This document shows, one piece after another, positions 16,216 to 24,604 of a stretch of 30,700 nucleotides of DNA. Each line of letters begins with the position of its first letter. Position 1 is the first letter of the stretch. The DNA comes from Arenibacter sp965652575 (lineage in GTDB: Bacteria > Bacteroidota > Bacteroidia > Flavobacteriales > Flavobacteriaceae). The position numbers were made by a program, and so were the translations under genes. The notes under the pieces are model-generated. The model ran no database searches. It saw nothing but the letters and a program-made list of their open reading frames with translations, and had not been told where the DNA came from. The stretch spans positions 1-30,700 of the forward strand of contig CBFGWQ010000025.1 of the NCBI GenBank assembly GCA_965652575.1. The letters run 5' to 3'.

Positions 16216-17358
16216 TTATAAGGTTCCTCGGGACTCTTGTTCCCTCTCTATCGCTTCAAACAATGCTTTAAAATTTCCCTTCCCAAAAGATTTTGCCCCT
16301 TTTCTCTGGATTATTTCAATGAACATGGTTGGCCTGTCCAAAATTGGCTTGGTAAAAATTTGGAGCAAATACCCCTCATCATCCCTATCTACTAGTATCC
16401 CCAGCTCACTTAAAGGTGCCAAGTCCTCATCTATGGCCCCGACCCTATCCAATATACCCTCATAATAGCTGGAGGGTACGTTCAGAAACTCGACACCCCT
16501 ATTTTTAAGAGCGCCCACAGTATCAATAATATTGTCGGTGGCCAATGCCATATGCTGTACCCCTGCTCCGTTATAAAATTCTATATACTCTTCTATTTGG
16601 GATTTCCTTTTTCCGTCCGCCGGCTCGTTTATCGGGAATTTAATTCTTCCGTTCCCATTACTCATTACCTTGCTCATTAGAGCCGTATATTCGGTAGAAA
16701 TATCTTTGTCATCAAAGGAGACCAATTGGGCAAACCCCATTACTTTGGCGTAGAACTGGCACCATTTGTCCATTTCATTCCAACCCACATTGCCAACTAT
16801 ATGGTCTACATACTTCAATCCAACATCGGATGGTCTATAAAAAGGATTCCAGGGTCTGTACCCTGGCATAAATACCCCCTTGTAGTTCTTGCGTTCCACA
16901 AAAACATGCACGGTTTCCCCATAGGTATGGATTCCGGATATAACCACCTCTCCATCCTTATCCCTTTTTGATCTGGGTTCAAAATAACTTTCTGCCCCAC
17001 GTTTCATGGTTTCCACATAACTCTCCCTGGCATCATCTACCCACAGGGCAATTACCTTTACCCCATCACCATGGGCATCTATATGCCTATTGATATCCCC
17101 TCCTGATTTTAAGGGTGAAGTCAATACAATTCTAATCTTGTCCTGTTGTAGCACATAGGAAACCCTATCTTTTGATCCTGTTTCCAATCCTGAATAGGCC
17201 AAGGGTTGAAAACCCCATGCGGCCATATAATAATATGCGGCCTGTTTTGCATTGCCCACGTACAGTTCTATATAATCGGTACCGAGCAGCGGCAGAAAAT
17301 CCTGGGCTTCCAGATTTTCCTTTATTAATTTCAAAGAGGTTTTATCAGTAGTTGCCAT
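16216..17358 (-). CDS. hppD: 4-hydroxyphenylpyruvate dioxygenase
   Basis: A non-heme iron enzyme of tyrosine catabolism that converts 4-hydroxyphenylpyruvate to homogentisate. The 380 residues form two vicinal-oxygen-chelate halves: LGTDYIELYVGNAKQAAYYY near 25-44, and a catalytic C-terminal half. The iron triad is complete: H186 in YVDHIVGNV, H269 in GAGVQHMALAT, and E348 in MFIEIIQRKG. The C-terminal GKGNFKALFEAIEREQ helix that closes the active site is present. The next step, homogentisate dioxygenase, is not in the window. The gene has its own upstream region (17359-17702) and ends upstream of the candidate small RNA. Together with the tryptophan dioxygenase it suggests use of aromatic amino acids. 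Confidence 0.97.
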   Translation of the reverse strand: MATTDKTSLKLIKENLEAQDFLPLLGTDYIELYVGNAKQAAYYYMAAWGFQPLAYSGLETGSKDRVSYVLQQDKIRIVLTSPLKSGGDINRHIDAHGDGVKVIALWVDDARESYVETMKRGAESYFEPRSKRDKDGEVVISGIHTYGETVHVFVERKNYKGVFMPGYRPWNPFYRPSDVGLKYVDHIVGNVGWNEMDKWCQFYAKVMGFAQLVSFDDKDISTEYTALMSKVMSNGNGRIKFPINEPADGKRKSQIEEYIEFYNGAGVQHMALATDNIIDTVGALKNRGVEFLNVPSSYYEGILDRVGAIDEDLAPLSELGILVDRDDEGYLLQIFTKPILDRPTMFIEIIQRKGAKSFGKGNFKALFEAIEREQESRGTL

Positions 17359-17702
17359 AGTAAATAGTAAATTTTGAATTGATATAATGCATAATCGGAC
17401 AAGTCCTTGGCTATGAACTCCTTATAACCTATCTGATCGAAACGAAAATCTGCTATTTTTTAGCCAATTCAAAAAAGTTTAAATGAGTTCAATATATAAA
17501 GAAAGGTTGTCCGGAAAAGTTGAAAACAAAATTACGGACAACTTCCAGGTTGCGTTAAATTACCACATGGCCCTAAGATGGGCCGTAATATCAATTCTAA
17601 ATTGTAGCATGATCAAAATCCTGTTTAACAAATATCGGAATAAATGTTGGCTTAAAACGTTAAGAAATGTCCTTATAATTTCAAAAAATGCGCCCAAAGG
17701 CC
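17359..17702. other. 344-base intergenic region, no gene recognised
   Basis: This stretch should carry the hppD promoter on the minus strand, but I found no exact TAnnTTTG element. An 80-codon plus-strand frame (17483-17725) runs through it and into the 3' end of the patatin gene. It has no recognisable domain and lysine/asparagine-rich AT-driven composition, so I do not call it a gene. Confidence 0.5.
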
Positions 17703-19958
17703 CTAGAACCAATAACCAACACTAAAAAAGAAATGGTTTTCCTTAATTTCTGGAGAATAGGAATAAATTACTTGAATTGGGCCAATAAAGGATTCAAAAC
17801 CATAACCCAGTGCATAGCCCGTGTATTGGGGGGCTTTGAACCAGTCTGCCGTTCTAAAAAGGTCATCGCCAATATTGGCAACGTTTGCCGCCAACAATAT
17901 GTGGTTCTTGGGAGCAAACTCATAATCCAATCGGCCATAGGCCTTTACATAGCTATTCCCTACCAGGCTTAAAAAATCGTAACCATAAAAAGGTGTAAAA
18001 TTATTTATTAAATGGTTCCCAAACCCTCCCAATACAAAATCGAGGGAGGTTATAGGGGATATGCCCCATTTGAACCCCCCTTCCGATTCCAAATTAAGAT
18101 ATAGGTTTCTGGCCAAGGAAAATGCCCCGCCCACCTTGGCCTTGCCTATGGAAAATTCCTTGAAATTATCGTTAAAATCGGATGATAGGATATAAAAATG
18201 AAAATCCCCGTCAAAATATAATCCTTTGGTCGGGAAAAAAATATCATCATAGGTATCAAAAGTGAGCTGTCCATAGGTACTATAATAATTACTATTTTCA
18301 AAATAGGTCCTCTTATTTGGCGGAGTGGGCGCACTAATGGTGTCTAACTGCCCCAATGTCCTGGTGCTCAGTTTCAGTAATTTGTGTTCCAACCCAATGG
18401 TAAAAGCAAATTCTTCCTCTATTACGGTCTGTAAATATACCTGGTTGGTCAAATCCGAGGCGCTTAGGTTTATTTTTCTAATATTGGAGCTATTATCGAC
18501 ATCAAAATTGGATTTTATCAGATCAAAATTCACTTCCTTATTAAAATCGTCGAACCTGGAATTTATTCCAAAACTCCAATAAAAGCCCTTGTCCACATAA
18601 TATTCCAAATTATACCTTAGATTGTCCCCAATGATAAAATCTACCGAGGCCACATCATCATCCATTAACACATTTTTCCTGGTAAGGTTTACCATACCCG
18701 CACTTTTGTAGAGATCATCAAAATGGACCCCCAAGCGAATGAACATTTTATCGGGATTTTCCCTTACATTCAAAAGCAGCTCCACCCCTTCCCCGTTATT
18801 GAGCAGTTCGTATTTAATGGACCTGAAGTTTCCGGTAGCGGACAAATTGTTGATTCCCTGCTGCAATTCCTTAAAGGTAATCCTATCATCTACGTTTAAT
18901 CTTAATTTACCCTTAATGTAGGCCCTGGAATAATTATAATTCCCTTTTATCGTCAAGGCACTGACCAATAGTGTATCCTTTATGCCGGCAGCTATAATCT
19001 TGGGCCTTTTAATATCGGGATCCTTGGAAATTTTCAACAATTCCTCCATATGCAATCTGGCCGCTTCCTCGCCCTTATCCATGATTGCCCTTCCCATATC
19101 AAAATCGATTACCGAATAATCCTTGATATCCGGGGTAATATAAATATCGGTCTGGACCGATTTCTTTTGCATATCCCTAACCGTTCTGTAATTGTTTATC
19201 TGAAGTAGTATTTCCGTAGCACTCAACAGGGATTCCCTATCCGACAGCCCATGTTGTACATCCACCCCTATTACCACATCGGCACCCATCTTCTTCAATT
19301 CGCCCACAGGATAATTATTTACCACCCCCCCATCTATCAACACCTTTCCATTGATCTCTACCGGCCTAAAAAGTGAGGGAAACGTACCACTGGCCAAAAT
19401 GGCCTCCGGCAAATACCCTTTATCCAACAACACCTGATCTCCGGTTTCCACATCGGTGGCAACACATAAAAAAGGGATCGGAAGTTTACTAAAATCATCA
19501 ACATCCTTAACATGGTACAACAACCTAACAAACTCGTTGTAAATACTTTGCCCTCCCGATATTGCCTGGGGAATGGATATCTTAAACTTGTTGAACGGAA
19601 GTGTCAGGGCATATCTTTCCGAATCTTCCTTCTCATAAAATGTTTTGGCACTTCTGGGCACATTGTCCTGAATCAATGACTCGAAATCCGTATTTTTAAA
19701 AATAGAATCCAATTCGTTTGCAGAGTAACCCGAAGCATAGAGCGCCCCTACAATGGCACCCATACTGGTTCCTGCTATATAGTCTATTTTAACCCCGGCC
19801 TCTTCAATTACCTTTAGGGCACCAATATGCGCCAAACCTTTGGCACCGCCCCCACTCAGGACCAGGCCAACTTTCACATCCTTATTCCCAAAATGTTCCT
19901 GGGAAAGGATAAGGTGTGGAAAAATCAACATACAATATATAAGAAGCGACTTTAACAT
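17703..19958 (-). CDS. Patatin-like phospholipase with outer-membrane barrel domain
   Basis: A 751-residue protein with an N-terminal signal peptide (about 1-19) and two parts. The patatin lipase domain (about 28-215) has the oxyanion loop GGGAKG (36-41), the nucleophile motif GTSMG with Ser65, and the dyad aspartate in DGG (Asp209). After a POTRA-like segment (about 320-395, VSALTIKGNYNYSRAYIKGKL) comes a BamA/Omp85-type beta-barrel ending in FFSVGYWF. This is the layout of PlpD-like proteins (type Vd secretion), in which the barrel carries the lipase to the surface or the periplasmic face. The catalytic residues are intact. It follows uvrC by 18 bases and may share its transcript. Confidence 0.92.
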   Translation of the reverse strand: MLKSLLIYCMLIFPHLILSQEHFGNKDVKVGLVLSGGGAKGLAHIGALKVIEEAGVKIDYIAGTSMGAIVGALYASGYSANELDSIFKNTDFESLIQDNVPRSAKTFYEKEDSERYALTLPFNKFKISIPQAISGGQSIYNEFVRLLYHVKDVDDFSKLPIPFLCVATDVETGDQVLLDKGYLPEAILASGTFPSLFRPVEINGKVLIDGGVVNNYPVGELKKMGADVVIGVDVQHGLSDRESLLSATEILLQINNYRTVRDMQKKSVQTDIYITPDIKDYSVIDFDMGRAIMDKGEEAARLHMEELLKISKDPDIKRPKIIAAGIKDTLLVSALTIKGNYNYSRAYIKGKLRLNVDDRITFKELQQGINNLSATGNFRSIKYELLNNGEGVELLLNVRENPDKMFIRLGVHFDDLYKSAGMVNLTRKNVLMDDDVASVDFIIGDNLRYNLEYYVDKGFYWSFGINSRFDDFNKEVNFDLIKSNFDVDNSSNIRKINLSASDLTNQVYLQTVIEEEFAFTIGLEHKLLKLSTRTLGQLDTISAPTPPNKRTYFENSNYYSTYGQLTFDTYDDIFFPTKGLYFDGDFHFYILSSDFNDNFKEFSIGKAKVGGAFSLARNLYLNLESEGGFKWGISPITSLDFVLGGFGNHLINNFTPFYGYDFLSLVGNSYVKAYGRLDYEFAPKNHILLAANVANIGDDLFRTADWFKAPQYTGYALGYGFESFIGPIQVIYSYSPEIKENHFFFSVGYWF

Positions 19959-19976
19959 AAAGTTGATACAGCGGTT

Positions 19977-21764
19977 TTAATGAAAGGATTCATAAATTTT
20001 TTTGGCTTTGGACATTCCAATGGTCCGGGCCAAATTCTCTAAACTGGCCTCCTTTATCCTTTTTACGGATTTATAGCTTTTCAACAACTCTTGCACGGTT
20101 TTATTCCCTATCCCTTCTATACTTTCCAATTCCGAATTAATAGCGGCCTTACTTCTCTTGTTTCTGTGGAAAGTAATCCCAAATCTATGGGCTTCGTTTC
20201 GTAATTGCTGGATTATTTTCAAGGACTCCGACTTTTTATCCAAATATAAAGGAATAGGATCTTCCGGGAAGTAAATTTCCTCCAATCTTTTGGCAATACC
20301 AATAATGGCAATTTTCCTTCTTAATCCAAGGGTATCCAAACTTTTTAGGGCAGATGACAGCTGGCCCTTGCCTCCATCAATTACAATAAGTTGGGGCAAT
20401 GACCGCCCTTCTTCCAGAAGCCGATTATACCTTCTATAAACAACTTCCTCCATGGAGGCAAAGTCGTCCGGACCTTCAACCGTCTTAATATTGTAATGAC
20501 GGTACTCCTTTTTTGAAGGTTTTCCATCCTTAAATACTACACATGCCGCCACTGGATGGGTCCCTTGGATGTTGGAATTGTCAAAACACTCTATATGCCT
20601 CGGCTCCGTGGAAAGTCGCAAATCCTTTTTCATTTGCGCCATTACCCTATTGGTATGCCTGTCCGGATCGATAATCTTTATCTGTTTAAACCTATCCTGC
20701 CTAAAGAATTTGGCGTTGCGTTCCGATAGTTCCAATATCTTCTTTTTATCTCCCAGTTTGGGTACTACCACCTTTAGGTGGGATTCCAGGGCCACCTCAA
20801 AAGGGACATAGATCTCGGTTGATCTGGAATTGAAGCGCAGTCTAATTTCAATTATTGCCAATTGAAGTAGATCCTCATCCGTTTCATCCAATTTCTTCTT
20901 GATTTCCATGGTATGGGAACGTATAATGGAACCATGGGACAATTGTAGAAAATTAACATAGGCAAAGACCTCATCTGAAATTATGGTAAACACATCCACA
21001 TTATTGATCTTGGGATTTACAATGGTGGTCTTAACCTGATAATTTTCCAAAACCGTTATCTTATCCTTCATAAGCTGCGCTTCTTCAAACTTCATCCCAC
21101 TGGCCAATAATTTCATGCGACTTTTAAAATAATGCAGGGAGGATTTAAAATTCCCTTTGATAATTTCCCGGATCTCCTGGATTTGACGATTATATTCCTC
21201 CTCCGTTTGATACCCTTCGCAAGGACCCTTGCAATTTCCCAAATGGTATTCCAGGCATACCTTATATTTCCCGGCCGATACTTTATCCTGTGCAAGATCA
21301 TAATTGCAAGTGCGCAAAGGATAGACACTTTTAATAAGGTCCAGCAAGGTATGAATGGTCTTCATGCTTGTATACGGTCCAAAATACTCCGATCCATCCT
21401 TGATAAATTTTCTGGTAGGAAAGATTCTTGGAAACTTTTCATTTTTTATGCATATCCATGGAAATGTCTTATCGTCCTTAAGCAGAACATTGTATCTGGG
21501 ACGGTACTTTTTAATTAGATTGTTCTCCAATAACAGCGCATCGGATTCGGTGGGCACTACGATATGCTTAATAGACTTTATTTTCTTGACCAGCACACGG
21601 GTTTTTCCCTGCTCGTGCGTTTTATTAAAATAGGAGCTGACTCTTTTTTTAAGGTTTTTGGCCTTGCCAACATATAAAATCCTGTCCTCTACATCATAAA
21701 ATTGATATACCCCGGGAGTGTTAGGAAGCGAACTTAACTGTACTTCAATGGGTATATGGGACAT
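19977..21764 (-). CDS. uvrC: Excinuclease ABC subunit C
   Basis: The nuclease subunit of nucleotide excision repair, which makes both incisions around a lesion located by UvrAB. The 595 residues show the standard order: GIY-YIG nuclease domain (about 15-95, PGVYQFYDVEDRILYVGKA), a cysteine cluster (about 153-182, CNYD, CLEYHLGNCKGPC), a UVR helix pair near 200-235, the RNase H-like second nuclease with ECFDNSNIQGT and VIDGGKGQ, and C-terminal helix-hairpin-helix motifs (SIEGIGNKTVQELL, RTIGMSKAKKI). Length and motifs are normal. It is followed closely by the patatin gene. No exact promoter match was found upstream in 21765-22035, an AT-rich stretch with no other feature I can identify. Confidence 0.97.
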   Translation of the reverse strand: MSHIPIEVQLSSLPNTPGVYQFYDVEDRILYVGKAKNLKKRVSSYFNKTHEQGKTRVLVKKIKSIKHIVVPTESDALLLENNLIKKYRPRYNVLLKDDKTFPWICIKNEKFPRIFPTRKFIKDGSEYFGPYTSMKTIHTLLDLIKSVYPLRTCNYDLAQDKVSAGKYKVCLEYHLGNCKGPCEGYQTEEEYNRQIQEIREIIKGNFKSSLHYFKSRMKLLASGMKFEEAQLMKDKITVLENYQVKTTIVNPKINNVDVFTIISDEVFAYVNFLQLSHGSIIRSHTMEIKKKLDETDEDLLQLAIIEIRLRFNSRSTEIYVPFEVALESHLKVVVPKLGDKKKILELSERNAKFFRQDRFKQIKIIDPDRHTNRVMAQMKKDLRLSTEPRHIECFDNSNIQGTHPVAACVVFKDGKPSKKEYRHYNIKTVEGPDDFASMEEVVYRRYNRLLEEGRSLPQLIVIDGGKGQLSSALKSLDTLGLRRKIAIIGIAKRLEEIYFPEDPIPLYLDKKSESLKIIQQLRNEAHRFGITFHRNKRSKAAINSELESIEGIGNKTVQELLKSYKSVKRIKEASLENLARTIGMSKAKKIYESFH

Positions 21765-22035
21765 GTATTCAGATATATTTTTCTTTACTAAGGAAAATTA
21801 ATATGTTTTTGGCAAAAGACACAAAGATTATCGTTTTTTAACTAGGATGTTGGGATTCCGCCCATTTAATTATGGAAATCTGCCATTTTGTAATAATGTT
21901 CCATGACAATACAAAAAATAGATGTTTTAATTTAATATAACATTCAATCCAATAAAATTCGCTAAGTCGAAAAAAATGTCGATTAAATACATAGGCATGT
22001 TAAATTATAGATCCCTTTCTATATTTTATAAGGTA

Positions 22036-22063
22036 TTGACAAACAGTGTGTTATATATATTTG
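22036..22063 (+). promoter_or_regulatory. Bacteroidota-type promoter (TTG / 17 bp / TATATTTG)
   Basis: TTGAC begins at 22036. Seventeen bases after its TTG comes TATATTTG (22056-22063), an exact TAnnTTTG -7 element. Spacing and both halves fit the primary sigma factor consensus. Transcription would begin near 22070 and run to the 28-codon frame and the folate cyclo-ligase. Confidence 0.7.
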
Positions 22064-22077
22064 ATAATGAAATTCAA

Positions 22078-22112
22078 TTAACAAATAATTCAATATCCTA
22101 AATATTTGTTAA
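22078..22112 (+). promoter_or_regulatory. Leader hairpin before the folate cyclo-ligase transcript
   Basis: TTAACAAATA (22078-22087) and TATTTGTTAA (22103-22112) are perfect 10-base arms with a 15-base loop, beginning about 8 bases after the predicted transcription start. It is AT-only apart from one pair, so it is weak as RNA and could equally be a DNA operator. Confidence 0.45.
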
Positions 22113-22202
22113 AAATGATGTATTTCGTCGACAAAACGATACCCTTTATGGAGCATTTCATATATTTTTAATTATATTTAGAAAATTAAAATTACTTAAC
22201 GC

Positions 22203-22289
22203 ATGGACAACTATATAATAACCTTGGGCACCTACTTAATTCTTATGCTTTTTTTCAAAATTTATTATGCAGTGGCCTCCAAGGAATAG
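22203..22289 (+). CDS. Possible 28-residue single-pass membrane peptide
   Basis: A short frame, ATG to TAG, encoding MDNYIITLGTYLILMLFF followed by KIYYAVASKE. About 18 consecutive hydrophobic or aromatic residues are enough for one membrane span, with a short charged tail. It lies downstream of a good promoter and leader hairpin, and ends 50 bases before the folate cyclo-ligase start, so it would be the first gene of that transcript. I recognise no family. Chance ORFs of this size are common in AT-rich DNA, so the case rests on position and the hydrophobic pattern. Confidence 0.4.
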   Translation: MDNYIITLGTYLILMLFFKIYYAVASKE

Positions 22290-22339
22290 TGGTCCCAATT
22301 AAACCCTGCACCCAATAGCCCCGAGTTTAACCAACCCCT

Positions 22340-22900
22340 ATGTTGAAAAAAGATTTGCGTTTAATCTACACCGAACGCCGAGAAAATCTTACTTCACGAA
22401 CAATATCAGATTTAAGCTTGTCCATAGCCAATAGGCTGCTACAACTACCTATTTGGAATTATTCCTATTACCATCTATTCCTTTCCATTACGGAAAAAAA
22501 GGAAATAGACACTAGTTTTATCATGTCCATTTTACAGGGCAAGGACAAAAATATCCTTCTTCCGAAAATAGTGGACGACCAAAATCTTGTCAATTATTTA
22601 CTTACCGATAATACGCCCATAAAAAAAAATCGCTGGAACATCCCAGAACCGGTAGATGGAATAGAAGTGTCTCCAGAAAAAATCGATGTGGTCTTTCTTC
22701 CGTTAATGGCTTTTGATGAAAAGGGCCACAGAGTGGGTTACGGCAAAGGATTTTATGATGTACTTCTCAACAAATGCAGACCCGATGTTGTTAAGGTGGG
22801 ACTTTCCCTGTTTACGGCAGAAGAAAAAATTGAGGATATAGGTACGCACGATGTACCCTTGAACTTTTGCGTTACTCCTGATCGGGTTTATCACTTTTAG
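22340..22900 (+). CDS. 5-formyltetrahydrofolate cyclo-ligase
   Basis: Converts 5-formyltetrahydrofolate to 5,10-methenyltetrahydrofolate with ATP, returning a stored or inhibitory folate to the active pool. The 186 residues show the family pattern: basic N-terminal KKDLRLIYTERREN, the WNIPEPVDG substrate region (about 99-107), and the ATP-binding signature GHRVGYGKGFYD (about 129-140), then LSLFTAEEKI and DVPLNFCVTP. It is the only plus-strand housekeeping gene in this part of the window. Its last 29 bases overlap the end of lspA on the opposite strand, so the two transcripts are complementary there. Confidence 0.95.
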   Translation: MLKKDLRLIYTERRENLTSRTISDLSLSIANRLLQLPIWNYSYYHLFLSITEKKEIDTSFIMSILQGKDKNILLPKIVDDQNLVNYLLTDNTPIKKNRWNIPEPVDGIEVSPEKIDVVFLPLMAFDEKGHRVGYGKGFYDVLLNKCRPDVVKVGLSLFTAEEKIEDIGTHDVPLNFCVTPDRVYHF

Positions 22901-23522
22901 CGTCTCCAGAGCTTTCCCCAAAGGCTCTCTTATTAAATACGATCAAGATTCCCACACCGGTACTGATCGCTGTATCCGCAATATTAAAAACAGGTTCGAA
23001 AAAACGAAAATTATTCCCTCCTACCACAGGTACCCAATCCGGCCACACGGAGTCTATCATAGGAAAGTAAAGCATATCTACCACCTTTCCGTGAAATATA
23101 CTGCCATATGGTTCCGAAGAAAATGCCGTAGCTACCTGTGAATAGCTATCGTTAAAGATCATCCCGTAAAAAACGGAATCCAAAATATTTCCAAGTGCTC
23201 CGGCGAATATAAGGGATACCGCCAGTATCAAGGTTTGTGAAGAGTTCTTTTTTATGGTATCGAACAACCAATAACCTATTCCAACAATCGCGAACAACCG
23301 AAATATGGTAAGTACAAGTTTTCCTACTTCATCGGATATGGGCAGCAAATCGCTCAGTTTGGTCCCCCAGGCAGCACCTTCGTTTTCTATAAACAAAATC
23401 TTGAACCAACTAAAGACATCTACCGACTCTCCCAAAACAAAGTTGGTCTTTATATATACTTTGCTTATCTGGTCTATAGCCAAAATGGCTATTATGATTA
23501 CTAGGGATTTTTTTAAACTCAT
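22872..23522 (-). CDS. lspA: Lipoprotein signal peptidase (signal peptidase II)
   Basis: An inner-membrane aspartyl protease that removes signal peptides from prolipoproteins after lipidation; the several lipoproteins encoded in this window would be its substrates. The 216 residues have four membrane helices and the five conserved blocks: AIDQISK (D17), IENEGAAWG (N47), GALGNILDS (with Ser where most families have Arg), the catalytic Asp149 in GKVVDM, and the catalytic Asp183 in FNIADTAIS. The longer loop between the third and fourth helices is usual for Bacteroidota. It follows the DUF4097-like gene by 34 bases on the same strand. The charged C-terminal tail overlaps the folate cyclo-ligase gene. 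Confidence 0.95.
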   Translation of the reverse strand: MSLKKSLVIIIAILAIDQISKVYIKTNFVLGESVDVFSWFKILFIENEGAAWGTKLSDLLPISDEVGKLVLTIFRLFAIVGIGYWLFDTIKKNSSQTLILAVSLIFAGALGNILDSVFYGMIFNDSYSQVATAFSSEPYGSIFHGKVVDMLYFPMIDSVWPDWVPVVGGNNFRFFEPVFNIADTAISTGVGILIVFNKRAFGESSGDAKSDKPDQE

Positions 23523-23556
23523 TACTTAAAAGATAGATTCGGCAAAAATAAACATA

Positions 23557-24177
23557 TTATTCGGTTTTCCTTATGCTGATATCCCCTGTAACTGAATTCA
23601 GTGTAAAATGATCATCCCCCGTAGCAAAATCTTCCCGTTCAATTTTTCCATATTTTGTAGAAGCCAAAATTTGGGCATGTGCTGCAATTACCTCAATATT
23701 TCCACTTTGGGTATGGACATCCACATTTTCTCCCCTTGCGCTTAAAGTGCATCTGCCATCGGACAAACTAATTTTTAGATCGGTATAATGCCCCTTAACG
23801 TCAACATTGGTACTGGTACCGTATACCCTAACCTTAAGGTTTTTGGGAATCGATATCTTTAAGGAAATGGAAATAACCTTGTGGGCACTTAATTTATCGT
23901 TGGGGAAAACGAAATTGGGTTGAAAACCGGTGCTGACCGATACAGTTGCCCCCTCTTGTCTTACATTTACCAATACATCCTGTAAATACTCGCCGTCCAT
24001 TGTCGCTTCCACGGTTACCTTAGGGGCATCCACTGTTTCCAAAGCAAGTGAAAAACAATTTTTGCCATCGATCTGGATAAAGGAGACATTGGCATTATCA
24101 ATGGTTTTGACAACTGTTTTTTGGGCGTGTAAAATACCATGGCCCAATAGGAAGATAATAACGGTAACTAGTCTCAA
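23557..24177 (-). CDS. Secreted DUF4097-like beta-helix protein, TTG start
   Basis: A 206-residue exported protein. The signal peptide (residues 1-18, ending ILHAQ) is followed by repeating short beta strands such as VRVYGTSTNVDVKGHY, LKISLSDGRCTL, ENVDVHTQSGNIEV and SVTGDISI, the pattern of DUF4097-type beta-solenoid domains of unknown function. The start codon is TTG at 24177. No ATG lies in frame between the stop of the upstream DksA-like gene and this point, and the signal peptide begins right there. A terminator hairpin occupies almost the whole gap upstream, so expression would depend on read-through. It sits inside the otherwise standard ileS, DksA-like, lspA block. Confidence 0.75.
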   Translation of the reverse strand: MRLVTVIIFLLGHGILHAQKTVVKTIDNANVSFIQIDGKNCFSLALETVDAPKVTVEATMDGEYLQDVLVNVRQEGATVSVSTGFQPNFVFPNDKLSAHKVISISLKISIPKNLKVRVYGTSTNVDVKGHYTDLKISLSDGRCTLSARGENVDVHTQSGNIEVIAAHAQILASTKYGKIEREDFATGDDHFTLNSVTGDISIRKTE

Positions 24178-24181
24178 TATA

Positions 24182-24211
24182 ATAAAAAAAAACGCCCTTA
24201 AAGGCGTTTTT
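24182..24211 (-). terminator. Terminator between the DksA-like and DUF4097-like genes
   Basis: AAAAACGCC (24188-24196) and GGCGTTTTT (24203-24211) form a stem with a 6-base loop. On the minus strand it is followed by about nine T residues. It lies between the stop at 24217 and the TTG start at 24177, so it should reduce transcription of the DUF4097-like and lspA genes from the ileS promoter. On the plus strand the T run is five. Confidence 0.8.
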
Positions 24212-24216
24212 AAATT

Positions 24217-24600
24217 TTAGGATTGCATATTTTTTGCTTCAATACTCAAGGTTGCATGGGGCACCAATTTAAGTCGCTCTTTGCTGATCAGCTTTCCCGT
24301 AACCCGGCAAATACCATAGGTCTTGTTCTCTATCCGCAACAAGGCATTCTTTAAATCCCTGATAAATTTTTCCTGACGAATGGCCAACTGGGTATTTGCT
24401 TCCTTGCTCATGGTTTCAGAGCCTTCCTCAAAAGCCTTGAATGTTGGCGATGTATCATCCGTACCATTATTGCCATCATTCATATATGAACTCTTTAAGA
24501 GTTCCAAGTGACTTTTTGCTTTTTCAATTTTTTCCTCGATCAGGACTTTAAACTCGTTTAAATCCTTATCGGCATACCTTACTTTTAATTCTTCGGCCAT
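24217..24600 (-). CDS. TraR/DksA-family protein lacking most zinc-finger cysteines
   Basis: A 127-residue protein of the DksA family, which acts on RNA polymerase through its secondary channel. A coiled-coil N-terminal part (about 15-90, with KVLIEEKIEKAKSHLELL and the FIRDLKNALLRIENKTYG helix) leads into the C-terminal finger. In the finger, only one (Cys98 in YGICRVTG) of four usual cysteines remains; the others are Thr101, Ser119 and Ala122. The surrounding finger sequence (KLISKERLKLVPHATLSIEAKN) is otherwise well kept, so the fold is probably zinc-free. It follows ileS by 4 bases, the usual flavobacterial order, and ends at a terminator. Confidence 0.9.
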   Translation of the reverse strand: MAEELKVRYADKDLNEFKVLIEEKIEKAKSHLELLKSSYMNDGNNGTDDTSPTFKAFEEGSETMSKEANTQLAIRQEKFIRDLKNALLRIENKTYGICRVTGKLISKERLKLVPHATLSIEAKNMQS

Positions 24601-24604
24601 AATC

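Noticed and set aside
17483..17725. 80-codon plus-strand frame between hppD and the patatin gene
   Set aside because: No recognisable domain, AT-driven composition, and its end overlaps the patatin coding region on the other strand.
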